Positions 43,335 to 51,355 of a DNA stretch of 64,000 nt are shown here, in pieces. A program made the position numbers and the translations under genes. The notes beneath the pieces were generated by a model. That model was not told the DNA's origin. It saw nothing but the letters and a program-made list of their open reading frames with translations, and did not search any database. The DNA is taken from positions 62,001-126,000 of the forward strand of contig CAVSZK010000008.1 in NCBI GenBank assembly GCA_963732415.1, read 5' to 3'. Numbering within the stretch: position 1 is the stretch's first letter; the number at the start of each line of letters is the position of its first letter. The stretch comes from RPQJ01 sp963732415 (GTDB taxonomy: Bacteria > Pseudomonadota > Gammaproteobacteria > Steroidobacterales > Steroidobacteraceae).

Positions 43335-44497
43335 GGGTGAAACCAGCGATGCATACAGGGCGAGCGATCAATCCTGCGTTTTCCGGCACGCGCGCTGCCG
43401 CGGTCGTCACATTGCTCGCGCTCGGCGGTTGCAGCGTGTTCCAGCCAAAGCAGCCACCGCCTCCGCCGCCACCACCACCGCCTCCTCAAATCCAGGCGCC
43501 GCTGGCCACGCACCAGTTCACCTACGAGCCCGGGGTGACGAACGTGCTCGGTGCACTGCAGGTCACGCAGTCGCGGCACGAGGACACGCTGGCAGACATC
43601 GCTCGCCGCTTTAACCTCGGTTACGACGAGATGCTCCGCGCCAATCCGGGCGTGGATCCGTGGCTGCCCGGTGAAGGCACGACCATCATCCTGCCGACGC
43701 AGTTCGTGATCCCGGACGGACCCAGGGCAGGCATCCTGGTCAATGTCGCTGCGATGCGGCTGTTCTATTTTCCGAAGGCCGAGAAAGGCAAGACGCCCAC
43801 GGTCGTCACGTACCCGATCGGCATCGGCAAGATCGGCTGGGCCACGCCGACCGGGTCGACGAAGATCGTGTCGAAGCGAAAGGGACCGATGTGGACGCCG
43901 CCTGAATCGGTGCGCAAGGAACACGCCGCCAATGGCGATCCGCTCCCTGCGCGTGTGCCGCCGGGCCCCGACAATCCGCTCGGCGCCTACGCGATGAACC
44001 TTGGCTGGCCGAGCTACCTGATGCACGGCACGAACAAGCCGCCGGGCGTCGGCATGCGCGCAAGCCACGGCTGCATCCGGCTCTACCCCGAGGACATCGA
44101 GTCGCTGTTCGGCAAGGTGGCGGTCGGTACCAAGGTGACCGTGGTCAACCAGCCGCTGCTGGCCGCGTGGCAGGCCGGCAACCTGTACGTACAGTCGTTC
44201 CCGGTGCCGGTCGAAGGTGAGGACGACAGCAAGGCGCCGGCGCCCGTTCCATATGACGAGAAGGCGGCAGCCCGGCTGCAGCGACTGGCCGATGAGCACG
44301 GCGTCACCATCGACAAGCCGCTCGCCGAAGTGGCCGTGACACAGTCCCGGGGCATCTCGGTGCCGGTTTCACGCCAGGGCCTCACGATGGAGGATTGGCT
44401 CAAGTCTGCACGCCGCGTAGAGAACGTGCTGCCGGAAGGGTCCAACTGGGATGGCCGCGACGGGCCCGCAGCCCCGGCGGCCGGCGCACCCCAATAA
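43331..44497 (+). CDS. L,D-transpeptidase lipoprotein with LysM-like region
   Basis: A 388-residue protein with a lipobox LGGC (Cys34). A run of about eleven prolines follows (residues ~42-52) and may span the periplasm. A LysM-like stretch (LADIARRFNLGYDEMLRANP) is at ~85-105. The YkuD catalytic domain has MHGTNKP and the active site SHGCIRL with His246 and Cys248. It crosslinks peptidoglycan or attaches lipoproteins, like ErfK/YbiS/YcfS. The start overlaps the TPM gene by ATGA. An internal ATG at codon 7 is possible. Confidence 0.93.
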   Translation: MRVKPAMHTGRAINPAFSGTRAAAVVTLLALGGCSVFQPKQPPPPPPPPPPPQIQAPLATHQFTYEPGVTNVLGALQVTQSRHEDTLADIARRFNLGYDEMLRANPGVDPWLPGEGTTIILPTQFVIPDGPRAGILVNVAAMRLFYFPKAEKGKTPTVVTYPIGIGKIGWATPTGSTKIVSKRKGPMWTPPESVRKEHAANGDPLPARVPPGPDNPLGAYAMNLGWPSYLMHGTNKPPGVGMRASHGCIRLYPEDIESLFGKVAVGTKVTVVNQPLLAAWQAGNLYVQSFPVPVEGEDDSKAPAPVPYDEKAAARLQRLADEHGVTIDKPLAEVAVTQSRGISVPVSRQGLTMEDWLKSARRVENVLPEGSNWDGRDGPAAPAAGAPQ

Positions 44498-44514
44498 TTA
44501 GTGCTGCCGGGCGG

Positions 44515-44542
44515 TTACGCACACTAGCGCTTGTGCTAACTT
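44515..44542 (+). promoter_or_regulatory. Candidate promoter for the sheath-like gene
   Basis: TTACGC, 16-bp spacer, TAACTT preceded by TGC (extended -10). Transcription would begin close to the ATG at 44552, or leave a short leader if the ATG at 44594 is used. Confidence 0.4.
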
Positions 44543-44551
44543 AGAACGAGC

Positions 44552-46357
44552 ATGAGCGGGGGCAGCGGGTTGGCAGAGTCGAACCTCAGGGGCATGGACG
44601 TGGCGGAGGCGCCTGGCGCCGACCACGCGATCGCGCAGTTGCCGGCATCCGTATGCGCTTTCGTCGGTCGCACGCTGCGCGGCCCGGTACAGCGTCCCGT
44701 TTCCGTTCGCGGCTTCGCCGAGTTCCAGCAGGTGTTCGGCGGCTTGTGGCAGCCGAGCCCGATGACCTATGCCGTGGAGCAGTTCTTCGAGAACGGTGGT
44801 CGCCACGCGATCATCGTGCGGGTGTGCAACGGCGGCCGTCCCGCGACGATCACGCTGCCCTGCGGTCGCGTGGCGCTGACACTTGCGGCACGAAACCCCG
44901 GTTCGCGCGAGGCGCTGCGGGCGTCCGTGGACTACGACAATATCCGCGCAAACGAGGATGATCGCTTCAATCTCGTCATCCAGCGCGTACGCTCGGCCGG
45001 GTCCGAGCACATCGAGGACCAGGAAATATTCCGCCGGCTGTCGATCGTCGCGGGCAGCACCCGGTTCGTCACGACAGCGCTGCAGGAGTCGGCGCTGGTG
45101 CGCGTGCAGGGCGACGTTCCGCCGCTGCGTCCAGATCGAACCTACCGTCCCGGAACGCGCCACCCCATCGGCTACGTGGACTCGAATGCCGACGGCGATG
45201 ACGGGGAGCCGCTGACGGACTATGACCTGATAGGTTCGGCCGATCGTGGCACGGGCATCTTCGCGTTGCGACCGTGTGACCACGCGCATTTCCTCTACAT
45301 CCCGCCGCCGGCTCGAGACCGGGACCTGGGACCGGGCGTGCTGGTCGCGGCCGCCGCGCACTGCCGCAACCTGCGCGCGATGCTGATCGTCGACCCGGCC
45401 GCGACCTGGACGAACTGCGACGAGGCGCTCGAGGGCCTGCGCACGCTGGACTTCAGGTCCGAACATGCGCTGATGTGTTTCCCGCGCATCCTCGCCTTCG
45501 ACCGTCTGCGCGGTCGCTACGAGTGCTTCGCGAATGGTGGCGCCGTAGCGGGCGTGCTTGCCCGGATGGACGAGCGTCGCTCGCCCTGGCAGGCGGGCCC
45601 CGACGAGGAACTGCTGCTGCGGCCGGGCACACGGGCTGGACAGCAACTCACGGATCCGGAGCGTGCGCGGCTGATCGCGCATGGAATGAACCCGCTGCAG
45701 TCGCTGCGCTCGGCGAACCCGGACGCGCCGGCATTGCGCACGCTTGCCGGCGGTTCTGCGACCAGCGCCGACAGCGCGCTGCTGACGCGCCGCCGCCGCG
45801 CGCTTCTGGTGATGGGCAGCATCGAGCGCGGTACGCGCTGGTCGGTTTTCGAGGCCGGCGACCGCAACACCTGGCACAAGATCACGCGGCAGGTGCAGGA
45901 TTTCCTGGCGCCACTGGCTGCCGCGGGCCTGTTCGGCCCGGCCGGTGGCGATGCCTGCTACGTGGTGTGCGACGAGCGCGTGAATCCCGCGCAGGACGTC
46001 GCAGCCGGTTGCGTCAGCTTCCTGGTCGGCCTGCGCTCGACACGCGCGGGCGAATATTTTTCGTTCCTGGTCACGCAGTCGCTCGACGGCAGCCGCGTGC
46101 GGCCTGCACGTTCGACACTGTTGCCGGCCGGCACGCGCATGACGGTGAAGGGCATCCCGGCGGATTCCCAGGACGACGCCGCAACCAGGGCGCGCACACT
46201 GGCGCAGCAGCTCTTCGGTTACTACCGCGAGCCGCGGCCGTCGCTGACGGCTCTCCCCTCAGGTCCGGCGCCCGAAGCCGCCGCCGCCGGGAGTCGCGAT
46301 CAGGATGCGGTCACCCGCTTCTACACTGACTTCCGCGGTGGCGGCCAGCGTTTCTGA
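44552..46357 (+). CDS. Contractile phage tail sheath-like protein (orphan)
   Basis: A 601-residue protein that resembles the tail sheath family of contractile phages and phage-like injection systems. The N-terminal part reads PASVCAFVGRTLRGPVQRPV followed by SVRGFAEFQQVFGG. The C-terminal part reads RWSVFEAGDRNTWHKITRQV and continues QDFLAPLAAAGLFG with YVVCDERVNP, the usual sheath insertion and tail-interaction domain. Family members polymerise around the tube and contract. No tube, baseplate, spike or ClpV-like gene is near, so the role is open: a domesticated remnant, a solitary envelope structure, or part of a split locus. ATG 44594 is an alternative start. The last ~33 codons overlap the convergent hydantoinase gene. 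Confidence 0.75.
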   Translation: MSGGSGLAESNLRGMDVAEAPGADHAIAQLPASVCAFVGRTLRGPVQRPVSVRGFAEFQQVFGGLWQPSPMTYAVEQFFENGGRHAIIVRVCNGGRPATITLPCGRVALTLAARNPGSREALRASVDYDNIRANEDDRFNLVIQRVRSAGSEHIEDQEIFRRLSIVAGSTRFVTTALQESALVRVQGDVPPLRPDRTYRPGTRHPIGYVDSNADGDDGEPLTDYDLIGSADRGTGIFALRPCDHAHFLYIPPPARDRDLGPGVLVAAAAHCRNLRAMLIVDPAATWTNCDEALEGLRTLDFRSEHALMCFPRILAFDRLRGRYECFANGGAVAGVLARMDERRSPWQAGPDEELLLRPGTRAGQQLTDPERARLIAHGMNPLQSLRSANPDAPALRTLAGGSATSADSALLTRRRRALLVMGSIERGTRWSVFEAGDRNTWHKITRQVQDFLAPLAAAGLFGPAGGDACYVVCDERVNPAQDVAAGCVSFLVGLRSTRAGEYFSFLVTQSLDGSRVRPARSTLLPAGTRMTVKGIPADSQDDAATRARTLAQQLFGYYREPRPSLTALPSGPAPEAAAAGSRDQDAVTRFYTDFRGGGQRF

Positions 46358-49300
46358 TCGGCCGTCGCGCCGCAGCACGCGGTTCTCGCCCGTCATCGCC
46401 TCGACACCGCCCTGCAGGCCGAACGGCGCGACGCGCCGATGATTCGACAGGATCGCGGCGGTCATCGGCTCGCGGAATTCCACGCAGCGCAGCAGTCCAT
46501 CGCCGCCGCGGAAAGCACCATCTCCGCCCGAGCCGGTCCTAAGCGAGAACTCACGCAGCAATACCGGAAAGCGCGCCTCGAGCACCTCGGGGTCGGTGAG
46601 CCGTGAGTTCGTCATGTGGGTCTGGACGCCGCTGGTGCCGTCGAATCCATCGCCAGCGCCGGATCCGCCGGCGATGGTCTCGTAGTACTGATAGCGATCG
46701 TTGCCGAAGGTGAAGTTGTTCATCGTGCCCTGGGATGCGGCCTGCAGGCCGAGCGCGCCATACAGCGCGTCCACGATGCACTGTGAGGTCTCGACGTTTC
46801 CGGCCACGACCGCGTGCGGGAACTCCGGGTCGAGCATCGATCCGGGCGGCACGACGATCTCGATCGGTCGCAGGCATCCGGCGTTCAGCGGGATCGGTTC
46901 GTCGATCAGCGTGCGGAACACGTACAGCACGGCGGCCACCGTCACGGCGCGCGGTGCGTTGAAGTTGTCATCACCCTGTGGCGAGGTGCCGGTGAAATCC
47001 ACGCTCACCGCGCCCGCCGCATGGTCGACGGCGACCGCGACCCGGACGCACTGGCCATTGTCCATTTCGTACGCGTAGTGCCCGTCGCGCAGGCGGCGCA
47101 CCGCGCGCCGCATGCAGGCCTCCGCGTTGTCCTGCACGTGCCGCATATAGGCGAGCAGGGTCGCCAGGCCGTGCTCGCGCGCTGCACGCTCGAGTTCGCG
47201 GATGCCGCGCGCATTGGCCGCAAGCTGCGCGCGCAGGTCGGCGAGATTCTGGTCCGGATTGCGGGCCGGGTGACTGCCGGCGGCCAGCGCCAGCCGGAAG
47301 CCGCTCTCGTCCAGGCGCCCGTCGCGCAGGATGCGCACCGGCTCGATCAGCGCGCCTTCCTCGTCGATGCGGCGGCTGCCCGGCGGCATCGATCCGGGCG
47401 TGATGCCGCCGACGTCCGCGTGGTGGGCACGTGACGCGGTGAAGAAATTGATGTGCGTGCCCGTGTCGTCGAATACCGGCGTGACCACGGTGATGTCCGG
47501 CAGGTGCGTCCCGCCGTGGTAGGGCGAGTTCACGATGAACGCGTCGCCCGGTCGCATGTCCCGGCCGTGGCGCTCGATCACTGCGGTGACGCTCGCACCC
47601 ATCGAGCCCAGGTGCACCGGCATGTGCGGCGCATTGGCGACCAGGTTCGCGTCGCCGTCGAAGATCGCGCAGGAGAAGTCGAGCCGTTCCTTGATGTTGA
47701 CCGAACTCGCGGTCTGCCGCAGCACGACGCCCATCTGTTCCGCCACGTGCATGAAGAGCCCGTTGAAGACTTCGAGGCGCATCGGGTCGGCGTGTGCTTC
47801 CCCGACCGAGGATTCGTGGTCCGTCTCCCGGGTGCGTGCCAGCAGCATCCTGCCGTCGCTGCGCGAACGCGCGACCCAGCCTGGCGCAATCCAGACAGTG
47901 GCACCCTGCTCGGCGATGAGCGCCGGGCCTTCGAGCACGGCGCCCTCGAGGAGGTCGTCGCGCAGATGCAGTGGAATCTCGCGCCACGCTCCGTCGCTCC
48001 AGGCCCTTACCTTGTTCGGCGCGAAATCCACTGGCCCTGCCTGCGCAGTCGCAGCGTCCAGGGTCGGAGGGGAACTCCGCCCTGCGTTTCCTGCTGGCGG
48101 CGTCAACGTGCCCGGGCTTCCTGCATCGCGTCCAGCCGCAGGCTCGCGCTCACTCGCCTCCGCACCGCAGCTGGCCAGTACGGCAATGCCGGCGTCATCC
48201 GCGAAGCCGTACAGCCGGTGGTGCGCGGCGGCGAACTCCTTGAGCATCGCCGCGGGCGTGCCCCATTCGACCTCGATTTCCGAGTCGGAACCCGGGAGGC
48301 GCAGGCCTGCAGTTCGTCGCAGCGCGATGTCGGCGTCCGCGATTCCCTGGCGACGGAGTTCGTCCCTCGCCGCCTGCTCGAGTTGGTCGAGCACTTCGCC
48401 GACTCGCGCATGGCCTTCGGCATCGCAGTGCTCGACGACGCTGCGCCGCCGGAGGCAGCGGCGGCGGGCGAGCCCGATGCCGTAGGCCGAGAGAACACCG
48501 GCCAGAGGGTCGAGCAGCATCGAATCGATGCCGAGCGCCTCGGCGACCGCGCAGGCGTGCTGGCCGGCCGCGCCGCCGAACGGCAGCAGTGCGAACTGCG
48601 ATGGGTCGTGACCCTGGCCGAGCGCCAGCTCGCGGATCGCATTGGCCATCCGCGACACCGCAACCGTCAGGAAAGCCTCGGCGAGCTGCTCGACCTCGAG
48701 TCGCGTGCCGTCACGCGCGATCTCGCGGGCCATGGCCTCCAGGCGGTCGCGTGAAGCACCCGGGTCCAGCGGTTCGTCTCCCGACGTTCCGAACACCTCC
48801 GGGAATCTTTCGGGCCGGATTCGTCCGAGTACCACGTTGCAGTCGGTCACCGTCGCCGGGCCGTCGCGCCGGTAGCAGGCGGGACCGGGGTCTGCGCCTG
48901 CGGATTCGGGTCCGACCTGGAGGCGCCCATCGGCGTACCGCACGATCGAGCCCCCTCCGGCAGCGATGGTGTGCACGTCCATCATCGGCGAGTGCAGGCG
49001 AATGCCGTCGATCTCCGTTGCCAGGCGGCGCGGCAATTCGCCGGCGAAGAGGCTGACGTCGGTCGACGTGCCGCCCATGTCGAAGCCGATCAGCCGGCCG
49101 AGCCCGGACGATCCGGCGATGGACGCGAGCCCCACCACGCCACCCGCAGGACCGGACAGCACGGCGTTGATGCCGCGGAATCCATCGGGGTCCACCAGCC
49201 CGCCGTTGCTCTGCATCATCAGCAGTTGAGGATCGCCGTGGCTTTCGGCGAGCTGGCCGAGGAAGTCGCGAACGTAGCGACCCAGCACCGGGGACAGGTA

Positions 49301-49945
49301 GGCATCTGCCACGGCACTGTCGCCGCGCGCGACCAGCCCGACCAGCGGCGCGACCTCGTGCGACACGACGACCTCCTCGAAGCCCGCCTGCACGGCCAGG
49401 CGTGCGGCATGTCGCTCGTGGTCCGGATTGCGAAGGCCATGCAGGAACGCGATCGCGACGGCGCGCAGGCCACCGGCTCGCGCCTCGGACAGAGCGGCGA
49501 GCAACGGCGCCTCGTCGAGCGGTTCGAGTACCGAGCCACTTGCGTCGATCCGCTCGTTGGCCTCGATCACCATGGAATACAGCGTGGGCGGCAGCCGTAT
49601 CGCGCGCGCGAAGATGTCCGGGCGATTCTGGTAGCCGATGCGCAGCGCGTCGCGGAGGCCGCGTGTCGTCACCAGCAGGGTCGGCTCGCCCTTGCGTTCC
49701 AGCAGTGCGTTGGTGGCGACCGTCGTGCCTAGCCTCACGGATTCCAGCAGCCTGCCGCTGCCCGGCACGCGCGCTAGCACATCGGCGATCGCTCGCACGG
49801 CCGGGTCGCCCGGGCGCCGCGGGTCACGCGACAGGACCTTGTGCGTGTGGAGTGTTCCCTGGGGGTCGCGTGCGACGACGTCGGTGAACGTACCGCCGCG
49901 GTCGATCGCGAATCGCCAGCCCTGGTGCGCTCTCTCGGTCGTCAT
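46259..49945 (-). CDS. Fused hydantoinase/5-oxoprolinase (HyuA-HyuB)
   Basis: A 1228-residue ATP-dependent amidohydrolase. The first half (to ~700) is HyuA-like with GWRFAIDRGGTFTDVVARDP, FDMGGTSTDVSLF and GGAAGQHACAVAEALGID. The second half is HyuB-like with MRLEVFNGLFMHVAEQMGVV, NSPYHGGTHLPDITVVTPVF and GGDGAFRGGDGLLRC, ending TPGGGGFGRR. Fused forms cleave 5-oxoproline, hydantoins or N-methylhydantoin. The start at ATG 49945 (MTTERAHQGWRFAIDRGG) is the family start. The 3' end overlaps the sheath-like gene by 99 bp. The substrate is not assigned. Confidence 0.92.
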   Translation of the reverse strand: MTTERAHQGWRFAIDRGGTFTDVVARDPQGTLHTHKVLSRDPRRPGDPAVRAIADVLARVPGSGRLLESVRLGTTVATNALLERKGEPTLLVTTRGLRDALRIGYQNRPDIFARAIRLPPTLYSMVIEANERIDASGSVLEPLDEAPLLAALSEARAGGLRAVAIAFLHGLRNPDHERHAARLAVQAGFEEVVVSHEVAPLVGLVARGDSAVADAYLSPVLGRYVRDFLGQLAESHGDPQLLMMQSNGGLVDPDGFRGINAVLSGPAGGVVGLASIAGSSGLGRLIGFDMGGTSTDVSLFAGELPRRLATEIDGIRLHSPMMDVHTIAAGGGSIVRYADGRLQVGPESAGADPGPACYRRDGPATVTDCNVVLGRIRPERFPEVFGTSGDEPLDPGASRDRLEAMAREIARDGTRLEVEQLAEAFLTVAVSRMANAIRELALGQGHDPSQFALLPFGGAAGQHACAVAEALGIDSMLLDPLAGVLSAYGIGLARRRCLRRRSVVEHCDAEGHARVGEVLDQLEQAARDELRRQGIADADIALRRTAGLRLPGSDSEIEVEWGTPAAMLKEFAAAHHRLYGFADDAGIAVLASCGAEASEREPAAGRDAGSPGTLTPPAGNAGRSSPPTLDAATAQAGPVDFAPNKVRAWSDGAWREIPLHLRDDLLEGAVLEGPALIAEQGATVWIAPGWVARSRSDGRMLLARTRETDHESSVGEAHADPMRLEVFNGLFMHVAEQMGVVLRQTASSVNIKERLDFSCAIFDGDANLVANAPHMPVHLGSMGASVTAVIERHGRDMRPGDAFIVNSPYHGGTHLPDITVVTPVFDDTGTHINFFTASRAHHADVGGITPGSMPPGSRRIDEEGALIEPVRILRDGRLDESGFRLALAAGSHPARNPDQNLADLRAQLAANARGIRELERAAREHGLATLLAYMRHVQDNAEACMRRAVRRLRDGHYAYEMDNGQCVRVAVAVDHAAGAVSVDFTGTSPQGDDNFNAPRAVTVAAVLYVFRTLIDEPIPLNAGCLRPIEIVVPPGSMLDPEFPHAVVAGNVETSQCIVDALYGALGLQAASQGTMNNFTFGNDRYQYYETIAGGSGAGDGFDGTSGVQTHMTNSRLTDPEVLEARFPVLLREFSLRTGSGGDGAFRGGDGLLRCVEFREPMTAAILSNHRRVAPFGLQGGVEAMTGENRVLRRDGRSETLAATAEVSVEAGDRILIATPGGGGFGRRT

Positions 49946-50028
49946 CGATGGACTTTCGCACGCTGCGCGCTGCTGCGGCAATCGACCCGCTTGTGCACGC
50001 ATGGCACTGGTGGCTAGCATCCTCCGGC

Positions 50029-50382
50029 ATGAACGAAGCGGCCGACGCAATCCTCGCGGTCGTGGGGCAGGTACCCCGCGGCAAGGTCACGACCTACGGC
50101 GCGGTCGCCGAGCGCGCTGGCTGGCCGCGGCGCTCGCGCCTGGTCGGGCGCGTGCTCGCGACGCTTCCAGAGGGCAGCAAGATCCCGTGGCATCGAATCG
50201 TCGCTGCCGGTGGCCGCATAGCCTTCCCGGTGGGTGCGCCATCGCGCGACCGGCAGATCCGGCGGCTGCAAAGCGAAGGCGTGGATGCATCGAGCGGCCG
50301 CGTAAACCTCCGTCGCCACGGCTGGCAGAGCCCGGCCGGGGACCTCGACCGCTGGCTGTGGAGAGTCGGCGATGAGAACTGA
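50029..50382 (+). CDS. atl: Alkyltransferase-like protein (ATL)
   Basis: A 117-residue protein of the O6-alkylguanine-DNA alkyltransferase fold in which the active-site PCHR is PWHR (Pro53, Trp54). ILAVVGQVPRGKVTTYGAVA is the helix-turn-helix start and VGRVLATLPEGSKIPWHRIV covers the site. ATL proteins bind O6-alkylguanine without reversing it and hand the lesion to nucleotide excision repair; the E. coli homologue is YbaZ. The ATG at 50029 gives normal ATL length and leaves 83 bp for the divergent promoter region; an ATG at 49948 is too close to the divergent hydantoinase start. A double UvrA is encoded in the same window. Confidence 0.9.
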   Translation: MNEAADAILAVVGQVPRGKVTTYGAVAERAGWPRRSRLVGRVLATLPEGSKIPWHRIVAAGGRIAFPVGAPSRDRQIRRLQSEGVDASSGRVNLRRHGWQSPAGDLDRWLWRVGDEN

Positions 50383-50444
50383 TTCCGGAATCCCTGCTGC
50401 GGGGGGAATATGATGCCGGCGGGGATGGTGGAAGGAGGCTCTTG

Positions 50445-50957
50445 ATGGCCGAACGATACGTAGTCTTTTCGCACGGCAAGGACAGCGAGCCATGGGGCAG
50501 CAAGATTGCTGCGATGGCAGAGATTGCCCGCGAGGAGGGGTTCGTGGTCGAGTCGGTGGACTACCGCGGCATCGACGACCCGAAGGATCGAGTCACCCGG
50601 TTGCTTTCCTTCTGCAAGGACCTGCGCGGTTCGCTGGTGCTGGTCGGTTCGAGCCTGGGCGGATACGTAACGGTCGCGGCTTCGTCGCTGCTGCAGGCCC
50701 GCGGCATGTTCCTGCTTGCGCCTGCGCTGTACATGCCTGGATACGAGAAATTCAGCCCGCGTCCGGCGGCGTGCCCGACGACGATCATCCACGGCTGGCG
50801 CGACGAAGTGATCCCGGTGGACAACAGCTATCGTTTCGCGCGCGAGCAGAAGGCCACGCTGCACGTGGTGAACTCCGATCACGGGCTGCTCGACCAGATC
50901 CGGCCGATCAACCACTATTTCACGTACTTCCTGTTCTCGATCGAAGAATTCCTCTGA
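50445..50957 (+). CDS. Alpha/beta hydrolase (YqiA/RsbQ-like small hydrolase)
   Basis: A 170-residue protein starting at ATG 50445 with AAGGAGG at 50432-50438. The nucleophile elbow is GSSLGG (residues ~67-72), the acid is probably D in HGWRDEVIP, and the catalytic His is in NSDHGLLD. The small size is like YqiA-type esterases. Its TGA stop is the first base triplet of the tandem repeat TGAGAGGGGACATT, so an insertion may have defined its end. Function not known. Confidence 0.85.
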   Translation: MAERYVVFSHGKDSEPWGSKIAAMAEIAREEGFVVESVDYRGIDDPKDRVTRLLSFCKDLRGSLVLVGSSLGGYVTVAASSLLQARGMFLLAPALYMPGYEKFSPRPAACPTTIIHGWRDEVIPVDNSYRFAREQKATLHVVNSDHGLLDQIRPINHYFTYFLFSIEEFL

Positions 50958-51019
50958 GAGGGGACATTTGAGAGGGGACATTCTCCTTTTCTGCTTCCAG
51001 CGAAAAGGAGAATGTCCCC
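50955..51019. repeat. GGGGACATTC-type palindromic element with tandem flank
   Basis: The 14-mer TGAGAGGGGACATT occurs twice in tandem (50955-50968 and 50969-50982). The second copy begins a hairpin with arms GGGGACATTCTCCTTTTC (50974-50991) and GAAAAGGAGAATGTCCCC (51002-51019) and a 10-nt loop. The arms are the same as those inside uvrA. Confidence 0.9.
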
Positions 51020-51063
51020 TGTTGCGGGTAAGATTGCGCCGGGGAGTTACCCGCGGGGTGAGT

Positions 51064-51321
51064 ATGCATACGACAGCAAGAACAGCCGTCCTGGGCCTGG
51101 TGCTTACGGTGGTGGCCGCCTGCGGCGGCGAGCAGGCTCCCCAGGATAAGGCAGACGCCGCGGCCAAAGGCCGCAGCACCGACGAGACAGTGTTCGACGA
51201 CATGATCCAGACGCAGGACCGGGCGCGTGGAGTAGAGGCCACGACCATGGCGGCCAAGGACTCGCTGGACGCGGCGATCGATGCGCAGTCAGGGGATGGA
51301 CCGGCCGATTCCGGCGAGTGA
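51064..51321 (+). CDS. Small lipoprotein
   Basis: An 85-residue protein starting at ATG 51064 with a lipoprotein signal peptide (AVLGLVLTVVAACGG; lipobox VVAAC, Cys20). The mature part is a short, acidic, helical chain (KDSLDAAIDAQSGDG). The longer reading from 50968 passes through the palindromic element and is not used. Family unknown. It ends 34 bp before the methyltransferase start. Confidence 0.7.
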   Translation: MHTTARTAVLGLVLTVVAACGGEQAPQDKADAAAKGRSTDETVFDDMIQTQDRARGVEATTMAAKDSLDAAIDAQSGDGPADSGE

Positions 51322-51355
51322 GCGGCGCCGGGACGATCCCGGCCCAGGAAATCTC

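Noticed and set aside
7616..51019. The scattered repeats as a CRISPR array
   Set aside because: Copies are kilobases apart, palindromic, partly inside genes, with no regular spacers or cas genes.
50968..51063. N-terminal extension of the small lipoprotein through the palindrome
   Set aside because: It would place a non-hydrophobic leader before the lipoprotein signal peptide; the ATG at 51064 is the natural start. The open frame reflects the stop-free nature of the repeat arms.
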